Origin: DAOWGG01 sp965369815
GTDB lineage: Bacteria; Patescibacteriota; Gracilibacteria; UM-FILTER-43-11
Direction: 5' to 3'
NCBI GenBank assembly: GCA_965369815.1
Contig: CBDUQS010000022.1
Span: 1 to 21,587, forward strand
Length of the DNA: 21,587 nt
Below the pieces are notes generated by a model. That model saw only the letters and a program-made list of their open reading frames with translations, ran no database searches and was not told the origin of the DNA. A program made the position numbers and the translations under genes. Below are positions 1 to 6,398 of this stretch, in pieces (position 1 is the first letter of the stretch; each line of letters opens with the position of its first letter).

Positions 1-267
1 TTTGAATTTAAGTGATAGGGGATATATACTACCATATCTATGAATGCTGTAAAGACTACCCCGTGCTTCCGGCACATTTCTAGGCTATTCCGGGTTTACT
101 CCACGATGTCCCATGTCAAAAACCACCCTTAACTAATGCTAGAGCTACATCGTAAAAAAGCCATTATTCTTTATGTAATTTTTCAGTTTTCAAGCTTTTG
201 TAGCCGATAACCTTTTCAAACTCGAACAAAAAGTAACCTTGCCGTTCAAACTTACCACTTAAAAATA
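1..267 (-). ncRNA. Candidate structured RNA, possibly tmRNA-like (3' end beyond window edge)
   Basis: No protein gene fits here. Read on the minus strand, the stretch has several complementary segments: about 10 nt near 254-263 can pair with 7-16 (one G-U), bringing the two ends together; GGTTT and AAACC flank a segment near 95-125 that resembles helix 5 of Bacillus tmRNA (TTTTTGACATGGGACATC); and GTGC/GCAC closes a GGAA-containing loop near 66-78. A stretch encoding D-V-A-L-A in one frame (about 136-150) recalls a tmRNA tag, but no frame gives a normal ALAA-stop tag and I cannot find a convincing T-arm or acceptor before the sequence starts. The tmRNA reading is therefore an inference. Another structured RNA, or simply an AT-rich spacer with chance pairing, is possible. 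Confidence 0.28.
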
Positions 268-302
268 CTTCTACCAATCGGTGGGAGATTTTTTTTGTTT
301 TT

Positions 303-336
303 AAAAACCCCCCAGAACACGAAACACTGGGAGGCT
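303..336 (-). terminator. Intrinsic terminator of the RRM gene
   Basis: On the minus strand CCTCCCAG (334-327) pairs with CTGGGGGG (315-308), giving 8 bp with one G-U, around an 11-nt loop. A TTTTT run (307-303) follows. It lies 23 nt after the RRM stop codon. The plus strand also has a T-rich stretch after the hairpin (336-346), so weak bidirectional action is possible. Confidence 0.8.
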
Positions 337-358
337 TTAGTTTTTTAATTCATTCGAA

Positions 359-634
359 TTACCAACGACTATTTTCTTCTCGTGGTTTTGGTGGACGTGC
401 TTCGTTTACAATTAGTGCGCGACCATCAAGCTCTTTTTCATGCCACATTTCAATAGCAGCAGTAGCTTCTTCGTCTGAACTCATTTCAACAAATCCAAAA
501 CCTTTGGATCGGCCAGAATGGCTTTCAATAATAACAGCTGCACTTTCAACAGTTCCAGCTTGTTCAAACGCTTGTCGTAATCCGTCATCTTTGATTCCCC
601 AAGATAGGTTACCGACGTATAATTTTTTACCCAT
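359..634 (-). CDS. Single-RRM RNA-binding protein (cold-inducible Rbp type)
   Basis: The 91-residue protein is one RNA recognition motif. RNP2 is LYVGNL (residues 5-10) and RNP1 is KGFGFVEM (44-51), with the aromatic residues that stack on single-stranded RNA; a short basic, proline-containing tail follows (PPKPREENSR). Small single-RRM proteins of this kind occur in cyanobacteria and several other bacterial groups, where they bind RNA and are often cold-induced. That role here is inferred. The frame is open upstream to an ATG at 691, but those 19 residues are not RRM-like, and the domain starts cleanly at MGKKLYVGNL, so I use the ATG at 634. No Shine-Dalgarno motif precedes it. The gene is monocistronic, with its own terminator, and diverges from the gene at 843. 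Confidence 0.9.
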   Translation of the reverse strand: MGKKLYVGNLSWGIKDDGLRQAFEQAGTVESAAVIIESHSGRSKGFGFVEMSSDEEATAAIEMWHEKELDGRALIVNEARPPKPREENSRW

Positions 635-792
635 ATTTAACAAATGGTAAGTAATAAAAACAATTGATCCGATTCCAGTTTTTATTCTCAATCCAATGAG
701 TACAAAACCAAACGAACGTTTTCAAATTGCTCAGAAAGTATGAACGTCAAATTTGGTAGTGTCAAGAAGATCAGCCTATTTTTAAGACAGTA

Positions 793-822
793 TTGATATT
801 TGTATTTATAAGCTGATAGAAT
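793..822 (+). promoter_or_regulatory. Promoter of the 843 gene
   Basis: TTGATA (793-798), 18-nt spacer, TAGAAT (817-822). The predicted transcription start near 829 would leave a leader of about 14 nt before the ATG at 843, with no Shine-Dalgarno motif. Confidence 0.5.
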
Positions 823-842
823 ATATTAAATTAATACTGCTT

Positions 843-1277
843 ATGTCGATTGAAAGAGATTTAAAAATCATTGAAGAGCAACCTTTTGTTAAGATTTTAG
901 GGGAGGATCTTGAAAGAATTGCTGATCTTAAAATTTACAAAGGTAAATTTGTAATTACTGATGATGGGAAATTTTTAGCGAAAATATTTCCTAAAGTTGA
1001 GTGGGATAAGGTCCAATTTTTTCATGATATGATCCTTGAAGAACTAGATGTTCAAGATACAAAAAATATGGATATAAAAGAAGTGATTGTTGGAGGGGGT
1101 AAGATGGAGGTTGAATTTTTTGATACCTTTGTGGAATGTCGTTTATATGGAAAAAGCACCATTTATGGTGAATATGATTCAGCCTCTATTGATTCTGAGT
1201 CACTTGAGGTTGAAGTTCAGGAAGTTTTTGATTTAGATGATTTACCCGTTTCAGTTCTTGCTGATTTTGAAGCTTAA
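843..1277 (+). CDS. Acidic protein of unknown function (144 aa)
   Basis: I do not recognise this protein. It is strongly acidic (runs such as SESLEVEVQEVFDLDD near the C-terminus), has no signal peptide, membrane segment, cysteine pair or nucleotide-binding motif, and is probably a cytosolic alpha/beta protein. The ATG at 843 fits the promoter just upstream. It is the only plus-strand gene here, between the divergent RRM gene and the convergent ATPase gene; its TAA stop (1275-1277) overlaps the ATPase stop (1274-1276) within the four bases TTAA. Coding is supported by the full-length open frame, the promoter and the tight packing, not by homology. No functional link to the neighbours can be claimed. 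Confidence 0.75.
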   Translation: MSIERDLKIIEEQPFVKILGEDLERIADLKIYKGKFVITDDGKFLAKIFPKVEWDKVQFFHDMILEELDVQDTKNMDIKEVIVGGGKMEVEFFDTFVECRLYGKSTIYGEYDSASIDSESLEVEVQEVFDLDDLPVSVLADFEA

Positions 1278-3574
1278 GCTTGAGGTAGTGTATCTCCACC
1301 TGGTCCAAGATCTGGACCTTCTTCAAGAGGTTTAGCTACATCGACAGGTTCAGAGCTTTCAGTAGGTGTACTGTTTTCAATAGGTGGCTCGCTTACTACT
1401 TGTTCTTCAGCTACCTCTTCTATTGGAGGTAATGCATCTCCTGCAGGACCAAGATCGGTTTCTGCTGATTCTTCAATTGGCGTTTCTGTTGGCGGAGGTG
1501 CTGCTTGTGCCTGTTGTTTCATTAACTCTTCTGGATTAGTGGTCACCACTTTATCCTCTGCATAACTGGCGATCACTTGAAGGGCGACGTGTTTTAGCCC
1601 CGCAAAGAACAAACCTTGTCCTACTGTTGAGTTGAGCAATAGGTATTTTTCTCCTTCAGTTAAATTAAAGATTTTAGTTAGACCTTCAATTGAACTTGGT
1701 GCCTGCTTCAAAAGAAGCTGCATTGAGGAGTTTGTAATGATTGGTCGACCATAATCGGAGTTAATGAAGTCGGTTACATCCTGAGTGATGGTTGTGATTC
1801 CTAGATAATACTTACGAGCTCGTTTAACCAATCCATATAAGAAGCGGGCACTGTCCTCGTATTGTACGAGTGACCATGCCTCATCAATCACCAACATTCT
1901 TCGTTTAAGTGAGGATCGTACGCGATTCCAAATGTAATTCAAAATAATGTACATCGCGATCGGTCGAAGTGAATCTTCTAGATCTCGAATACAGAACACG
2001 ACCATTCCTGATCCTAAATCAACATTGGTTGGCTTATTGAAAAGTCCGGCAAATGTTCCAACGGTGTATTTTTGAAGTCGCTGAGCAAGATTTTCTCCAC
2101 CTTTCATGCTACTCAATATTGCGTATAAATCTTCCATGGTTGGAGGTTCCATCTCTCCTGGATTCGGAGTTTCCATGGTGATTCCCTTCAATGAATAGGT
2201 ATCGATCAATGCTTTATCCATTAAACCTTCTTCTTCCGGATTCAACTTTCCAAGCATTAAGTTTAATAGCCCATGAATGGTGATGATATTTGATCGAAGT
2301 AGATCTCCTGGCTTTGTTTCTTCATCCTTTAAAGGAAGAGGGAGATCGAATGGGTTGATTCGTCGATCTGAATTTAGTGATACTTTTAAATAAGTTCCTC
2401 CTACCATATTGGCGAGTTCTTCATATTCATTTTCTGGATCAATTACAATTACATCTGTCCCCATCATCATTGATCGAAGAATTTCTAGCTTGACCGCATA
2501 AGATTTACCAGCACCAGATGTCGCGAATATAACTGAATTTGCATTTTCTAGTGAGAAACGGTCAAAAATAACCAAGCTGTCATTGTGACGATTGATTCCA
2601 TAAAGGATTCCTTGATTGGAGGTTAGATCGGAAGAAGTGAAGGGGAATGTGGTTGAAAGCGGTCCTGTATTCATATTCCGAGTTACCTCAAGTTCATCCA
2701 TTGCTAGTGGGATGGTCGAATTGAATCCATGCTCCATTTGAAGGTCGGTGGCTTTGGTTAATACCATTTTCCCACCCAAAGAACTTTCTAGTCGTGTTTG
2801 AATTTTTTGTAGCTTGTCTTCATCATCTGAATAAATGGTGAAATAAAGCCCATATTGAAAGAACTTTTCTTCACCGCGCTGAATGTTTCGACGTAATTCT
2901 TCTGCATCTTGTAGAGCTGTTTCTAAAGCGGGATCGCTCACCATTCCTTTTTCTTGCTCAATCCTCATGCTGGATTGGATTTGCGCTACCTTCTTTTTTA
3001 AGAATTTCATAATCGCTGCACTGCTCGATGGGTATATGAACATTGAAATGTCCATTGCTACATCAAAGTTCACCACAGGCGATAGCCAATTGGCTTCAAT
3101 AAAACGAGGGTAGGCGTAAACAAAGAAACTTTTCCCGAATAGTTTATTCACTCGAAAGTTATCGTATTGAAACTCCATTGAAGCTGGAGCGATTAAATCT
3201 TTAATTGTTGCTAACCCTTGTTTATAAATTTTTTCAGCTTCTCTGATTTCCTGAGCTTCTGTCTTAGGGTCTACTTTCTTTTCTGCTACAGGAGCTTGTC
3301 CTGATTCAGCAGCTGGGGTGTTTCCAGTTTCTGCCGCTCCTGTTTCAGCTTTAGGTTTTTTAGGAGGGAAGAGCGTAGCCTTTAGTTTTGCGAAAAATCC
3401 CATTTTCTGGGCCTCTTGCTTTGTTTTTTCATCAAATACTACCGCTTCTGGTTTTTGTTTTAGGGAATCAGGAATACCTGGTGTCGGAGGTGCTGCTTGT
3501 GCCTGTTGTACGGGGGGGGCTTGCACGGTTTGGTAAACCATTCGTTCGTTGTTTTGTTTATCTCTTATATTCAT
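1274..3574 (-). CDS. VirB4/TraC-like ATPase (HerA-type, type IV secretion/conjugation family)
   Basis: This 766-residue protein has the VirB4/TraC layout: a Pro/Ala-rich N-terminal tail (about 1-100), a VirB4-like N-terminal domain (about 105-330) and a RecA-like motor domain. Walker A is ATSGAGKS (351-358), Walker B is MLVIDEAW (560-567), and TTITQDVTDF (594-603) fits the sensor/Q region. DPENEYEELANMVGG (379-393) is typical of the family. VirB4 proteins power substrate transfer or pilus work at the inner membrane. In many CPR genomes a stand-alone VirB4-like gene is found, and its substrate is unknown. No virB6, virB8 or relaxase gene is nearby. The C-terminal tail (about 686-766) is acidic and repetitive, with LGPAGDALPP and LGPGGDTLPQ echoing each other; both tails carry QQAQAAPP, encoded by identical DNA. 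The ATG at 3574 lies about 14 nt from the predicted transcription start. Confidence 0.88.
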   Translation of the reverse strand: MNIRDKQNNERMVYQTVQAPPVQQAQAAPPTPGIPDSLKQKPEAVVFDEKTKQEAQKMGFFAKLKATLFPPKKPKAETGAAETGNTPAAESGQAPVAEKKVDPKTEAQEIREAEKIYKQGLATIKDLIAPASMEFQYDNFRVNKLFGKSFFVYAYPRFIEANWLSPVVNFDVAMDISMFIYPSSSAAIMKFLKKKVAQIQSSMRIEQEKGMVSDPALETALQDAEELRRNIQRGEEKFFQYGLYFTIYSDDEDKLQKIQTRLESSLGGKMVLTKATDLQMEHGFNSTIPLAMDELEVTRNMNTGPLSTTFPFTSSDLTSNQGILYGINRHNDSLVIFDRFSLENANSVIFATSGAGKSYAVKLEILRSMMMGTDVIVIDPENEYEELANMVGGTYLKVSLNSDRRINPFDLPLPLKDEETKPGDLLRSNIITIHGLLNLMLGKLNPEEEGLMDKALIDTYSLKGITMETPNPGEMEPPTMEDLYAILSSMKGGENLAQRLQKYTVGTFAGLFNKPTNVDLGSGMVVFCIRDLEDSLRPIAMYIILNYIWNRVRSSLKRRMLVIDEAWSLVQYEDSARFLYGLVKRARKYYLGITTITQDVTDFINSDYGRPIITNSSMQLLLKQAPSSIEGLTKIFNLTEGEKYLLLNSTVGQGLFFAGLKHVALQVIASYAEDKVVTTNPEELMKQQAQAAPPPTETPIEESAETDLGPAGDALPPIEEVAEEQVVSEPPIENSTPTESSEPVDVAKPLEEGPDLGPGGDTLPQA
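1493..1517. repeat. 25-nt direct repeat, copy 1 (second copy at 3485-3509)
   Basis: The 25 bases at 1493-1517 are identical to those at 3485-3509, in the same orientation and reading frame (1992 nt apart, a multiple of three). They encode QQAQAAPP in the C-terminal and N-terminal tails of the VirB4-like ATPase, so they bracket its whole folded part. Confidence 0.9.
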
Positions 3575-3594
3575 AATTCAAAATAAATCTTATT

Positions 3595-3623
3595 ATTATA
3601 CCAAATTTCAGAGTGAAAATCAA
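3595..3623 (-). promoter_or_regulatory. Promoter of the VirB4-like gene (extended -10)
   Basis: On the minus strand: TTGATT (3623-3618), 17-nt spacer, TATAAT (3600-3595), preceded by TGG, i.e. an extended -10 (TGN-TATAAT). The predicted start near 3588 leaves a 14-nt leader. The 23 bases at 3583-3605 covering the -10 and start region are identical to 5233-5255 upstream of the GGDEF gene. Confidence 0.75.
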
Positions 3624-3787
3624 TCCCTTACTGTCCAATTGTTCCTTTTTTGCTTATTTGACGTTATTTTTCCTCCTTTTTATATTGACATAATATTTAT
3701 TATGTTTTTTAATAAAACATTTATCCACTGGTTAAATGGCTTTCTTGAGCCAAATTTCATCCTTTTGTATGTTATAAAGCAATGATA

Positions 3788-3816
3788 TTGACAATTTGTA
3801 AACTAATTACTATGAT
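3788..3816 (+). promoter_or_regulatory. Near-consensus promoter of the 3851 gene
   Basis: TTGACA (3788-3793), 17-nt spacer, TATGAT (3811-3816). A start near 3823 would place the ATG at 3851 about 28 nt downstream. This sequence lies inside the longer open frame that begins at 3782, which argues that the longer frame's N-terminus is not translated. Confidence 0.7.
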
Positions 3817-3850
3817 TGTTTTCCACCTTGCCCCAATAACCCCTATTGTC

Positions 3851-4165
3851 ATGGCAAATACCCCTGAGTCCAAAGGCGACTCTAAAGTGATTCCTTTTGT
3901 TAAACCTTTTGAACCTATTAAAGGAGCTTCAGAATCTTATACCGAAATAACTCGAGGTAATATTGACCGATTGATTGGACTGGGTGAGTTAGAGGAGGAG
4001 CAGGTTGTATCCTTTGATGGAGGTGATTTTGGCGTTCGCTACGAAGGAAAAATAATTTCAGTTTCTGACTATATGAAAGCAGTACACCAAAGAGTAGATG
4101 CTCAAATTCCTCACTTTCCTGGTACTGGGCGTCGTTGGACCACTAAAGACGATGTGGTTGATTAG
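3851..4165 (+). CDS. Small protein of unknown function (104 aa)
   Basis: I do not recognise this protein. The frame is open from an ATG at 3782, but the extra 23 residues are encoded by a near-consensus promoter (3788-3816), so I choose the ATG at 3851 (MANTPESKGDSKVIPF). The alternative is a 127-residue form in which the hydrophobic extra segment acts as a weak signal peptide, but it lacks a basic N-terminus. The body is soluble and mildly acidic, ends in GRRWTTKDDVVD, and has no cysteine or ATP-binding motif. The TAG stop (4163-4165) overlaps the convergent GGDEF stop by 3 nt of shared sequence within TTAG. It sits between two minus-strand genes that share a promoter core, with no functional evidence linking it to them. 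Confidence 0.65.
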   Translation: MANTPESKGDSKVIPFVKPFEPIKGASESYTEITRGNIDRLIGLGELEEEQVVSFDGGDFGVRYEGKIISVSDYMKAVHQRVDAQIPHFPGTGRRWTTKDDVVD

Positions 4166-5214
4166 CTCGATGTTTTTCTTAGTTTTTCTTGGACCTTTCT
4201 GTCTTCCAACCGAATGACTTTTAGTCTTTCTTCAATTTGATTGATTTCATTCTTCGTCATTTCAATAAGCTCTTCATCATTCTCTCTCTCAAATATTTTA
4301 AGCGCTTTTTGTTTTTTTTGTCGTTTTTTTTCAGCTTCTTCCGCCTCTTCCTGTATTTCTATTAACTCTTTTAGTGCGTATGTCTTTAGCCTTTCCTTGC
4401 TTAATGAGGCTATTACTCCTCCATCTTCTGTTGTTAAAAAGCTTATTTGATTTCGTCCATGGTTTTTTGAAAAATAAAGAGCTTTATCCGCTTTTTCTAT
4501 CAGATCCTCTGAGTTAGTGGGTGTTGCTTCGTTATCCCCTCGGTATAGGGTTGTTCCGATTGAAATTGTTCCCGAAACGGCAGACTCAAAATCAATTTCA
4601 CCTTCTTCTATTTCTTTATTTACATTTGAATGTTTCTTTTTGATTATTTCTTTTAATTCTTTTTTAAATTTTTCTTCAACATTTTTCCTTATTCTCTCTG
4701 CTAATATGCTTAACCCCTCCAATCCAGTATTAGGTAGCATTACAACGAATTCTTCTCCTCCATATCGAGCTAAAGTGTCTTCATTTCGAATCGTCTCTTT
4801 AATTATGTTTGATAAAATTATTAGCGCAGAGTCTCCTACAGGATGACCTAACTTATCGTTGATAGGCTTAAAGTGGTCCATTTCTATCATTATTAGACTT
4901 ATTTCACCTTTATGTCGATTGGTGCGAGCCATTTCTTTGTCTAAACTTTCATTAAAAAACCTTTTATTATAAAGATTTGTTAATCCATCAGTCTTCCCTA
5001 GTACATCTGCTAGAATTGCTTTTCGAGTTATTTTGATTATTTCTACTTTTGATCGGACAAGTTCTTCGGCAAGTTCTCGATTACACTTTTTATCTTCTTG
5101 AACAATCTTAATTGCTTCCTCAATTTCTGCTTCACTGGGCTCTGCCCATAGCCCATTTTTCACCTCCTCAGGTGTTTCATTTTTGAAAGCTAGTCTTTGT
5201 TCTTTTAGAAACAT
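4162..5214 (-). CDS. GGDEF-domain diguanylate cyclase
   Basis: The 350-residue protein has a helical N-terminal region (about 1-70), a GGDEF domain (about 71-258) and a long charged C-terminal coiled coil (about 270-347). The active-site loop is GGEEF (152-156). TDGLTNLYNKRFF (75-87) and MDHFKPINDKLGHPVGD (112-128) are the usual family motifs. An RxxD inhibitory site, R143-xx-D146, lies exactly five residues before GGEEF, as expected for product inhibition by c-di-GMP. Two oddities: Glu111 replaces the usual first Asp of the DxD metal motif, and a Lys/Glu-rich insertion of roughly 25 residues (about 183-208) sits between domain halves. The protein has no transmembrane segment and probably acts in the cytoplasm. 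No EAL, HD-GYP or PilZ gene is in the window. It is monocistronic, and its promoter core matches that of the VirB4-like gene. Confidence 0.9.
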   Translation of the reverse strand: MFLKEQRLAFKNETPEEVKNGLWAEPSEAEIEEAIKIVQEDKKCNRELAEELVRSKVEIIKITRKAILADVLGKTDGLTNLYNKRFFNESLDKEMARTNRHKGEISLIMIEMDHFKPINDKLGHPVGDSALIILSNIIKETIRNEDTLARYGGEEFVVMLPNTGLEGLSILAERIRKNVEEKFKKELKEIIKKKHSNVNKEIEEGEIDFESAVSGTISIGTTLYRGDNEATPTNSEDLIEKADKALYFSKNHGRNQISFLTTEDGGVIASLSKERLKTYALKELIEIQEEAEEAEKKRQKKQKALKIFERENDEELIEMTKNEINQIEERLKVIRLEDRKVQEKLRKTSS

Positions 5215-5244
5215 TGATAAATTGTGATAAACATAAATCTTATT

Positions 5245-5273
5245 ATTATACCAAAAAAAACCCTTTTTTTCAA
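5245..5273 (-). promoter_or_regulatory. Promoter of the GGDEF gene (extended -10)
   Basis: On the minus strand: TTGAAA (5273-5268), 17-nt spacer, TATAAT (5250-5245) preceded by TGG. The predicted start near 5238 leaves a leader of about 24 nt. The -35 lies inside the terminator hairpin that follows mraY, and the spacer is that terminator's U-tract. The 23 bases at 5233-5255 match 3583-3605. Confidence 0.75.
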
Positions 5274-5277
5274 GGGT
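5253..5277 (-). terminator. Intrinsic terminator of mraY
   Basis: On the minus strand ACCCTT (5277-5272) pairs with AAGGGT (5265-5260) around a GAAAAA loop, followed by seven T residues. It lies 24 nt beyond the mraY stop and overlaps the next gene's promoter. Confidence 0.7.
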
Positions 5278-5300
5278 AATATCTCTTAAGTTCCTTTTAT

Positions 5301-6353
5301 TTAAAGCCCATTTCCCATTCCAATCAATCCGATAATAGCTCCAACGACGGCCATCATCGCTCCGATGATCCAGAATCGCATGGTTATTTTAGCTTCCCCC
5401 CATCCCTTTTTTTCATAATGGTGATGGAGTGGGGCGATGAGAAAAACCTTTTTCTTGAAGAACTTTTTAGAGGTGAGCTGGATAATAACTGATAGGGTTT
5501 CAACGATGAATACGGATCCAACAATCAAGAGGACGACAACGGAGTCGGTCATCATGGCAATAACTCCTAGTGTGGCGCCATATGAGAGTGATCCTGTGTC
5601 TCCCATGTAGAACAGGGCGGGTGGAACGTTGTGCCATAAAAAAGCTAAGAGAGAGCCAATTAGAACACCACAGAAAATAGCCAAAACAAACAATCCCTGT
5701 GCGTAAGCGATGGCGGCGAAAGCGGCGAAAGCTAGGATTAGTAACCCTCCTGCCAATCCATCTAGTCCGTCTGTAATATTCACTGCGTTTGAAGTGGAGA
5801 CAATCACTAAAATAAAGAGGGGAATATACCACAGTCCAACTTCAAAATCTCCCAATCGTGGAATGTGAACGGAAGTGATGCCAAGTTTTTGATAGAACCA
5901 AACAGCTCCTAGTGCAGCAAAAAGGGTAAGTAAAAGGAACTTTGGTTTTGCTTTAATCCCCTTATTCTTCCCGATTTCTTTAATGTTAAATAGGTCATCA
6001 ACAGCACCTAACATTCCTACTGCAATGAGGGTGAAGAGAGGCAAATAAACTTCTCCTCGACTCAAAAGAGATTTATCGAGCACTCCTGTTAATGATAGAA
6101 CTCGCGAAAAAATAATTACTAAAAGTACAGCGATCCACATGGTTACCCCTCCCATTGTTGGGGTGCCACTTTTTTTTGCATGAAGTTCTCTGAATACTTC
6201 TGCCTTTCCACCACTTAAGCTGGTATCTCGGATTTGTTTCCCTAACTTTAATTTTTCAGCTACCTTTAAATAAAGGGGGGTCAACCCTAGTGTTACCAGG
6301 AAAGTGAGGGCAGACCAACCGAAAATAGCGATGAGCTGGGGGACGTGAGTCAT
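5301..6353 (-). CDS. mraY: Phospho-N-acetylmuramoyl-pentapeptide-transferase
   Basis: MraY moves phospho-MurNAc-pentapeptide from UDP onto undecaprenyl phosphate at the cytoplasmic membrane, making lipid I for peptidoglycan. The 350 residues match the family length, with about ten hydrophobic helices. Family signatures are all present: KKSGTPTMGG (60-69), the catalytic DD pair (119-120), NAVNITDGLDGLAGG (189-203), GDTGSL (251-256) and the HHH motif in APLHHHYEKKGW (307-318). The ATG at 6353 gives a normal N-terminus and lies 45 nt downstream of the dnaB stop. A possible -10, TATACT, sits in a short palindrome between the two genes, so mraY may be transcribed separately or with dnaB. It is isolated from the usual mur/dcw cluster, but a complete gene implies that this organism makes its own cell wall precursors. 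Confidence 0.97.
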   Translation of the reverse strand: MTHVPQLIAIFGWSALTFLVTLGLTPLYLKVAEKLKLGKQIRDTSLSGGKAEVFRELHAKKSGTPTMGGVTMWIAVLLVIIFSRVLSLTGVLDKSLLSRGEVYLPLFTLIAVGMLGAVDDLFNIKEIGKNKGIKAKPKFLLLTLFAALGAVWFYQKLGITSVHIPRLGDFEVGLWYIPLFILVIVSTSNAVNITDGLDGLAGGLLILAFAAFAAIAYAQGLFVLAIFCGVLIGSLLAFLWHNVPPALFYMGDTGSLSYGATLGVIAMMTDSVVVLLIVGSVFIVETLSVIIQLTSKKFFKKKVFLIAPLHHHYEKKGWGEAKITMRFWIIGAMMAVVGAIIGLIGMGNGL

Positions 6354-6371
6354 GATATTTGATTTGTAATT

Positions 6372-6390
6372 CTCAGATAGTATACCTGAG
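6372..6390 (-). promoter_or_regulatory. Palindrome with possible -10 of mraY
   Basis: CTCAGGTA-TAC-TATCTGAG on the minus strand is an 8-bp inverted repeat (one G-U) with a 3-nt loop. It contains TATACT (6384-6379), 26 nt from the mraY ATG. No good -35 is visible. No T-run follows on the minus strand, so it does not look like a dnaB terminator. Confidence 0.3.
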
Positions 6391-6398
6391 TTTTTTGG

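Noticed and set aside
1274..3574. A conjugative element or integrated plasmid around the VirB4-like ATPase
   Set aside because: No relaxase, coupling protein, integrase, repeats ending in att sites or other T4SS genes are nearby; the neighbours are single genes with their own promoters.
3549..3785. A 78-codon plus-strand open frame between the VirB4-like gene and the 3851 gene
   Set aside because: It overlaps the ATPase start and promoter on the other strand, is AT-rich with random hydrophobic residues, and has no conserved motif.
6372..6396. A plus-strand intrinsic terminator (hairpin followed by six T) between dnaB and mraY
   Set aside because: No plus-strand gene lies upstream for it to terminate; the palindrome is better explained by the possible mraY -10, though its role stays open.
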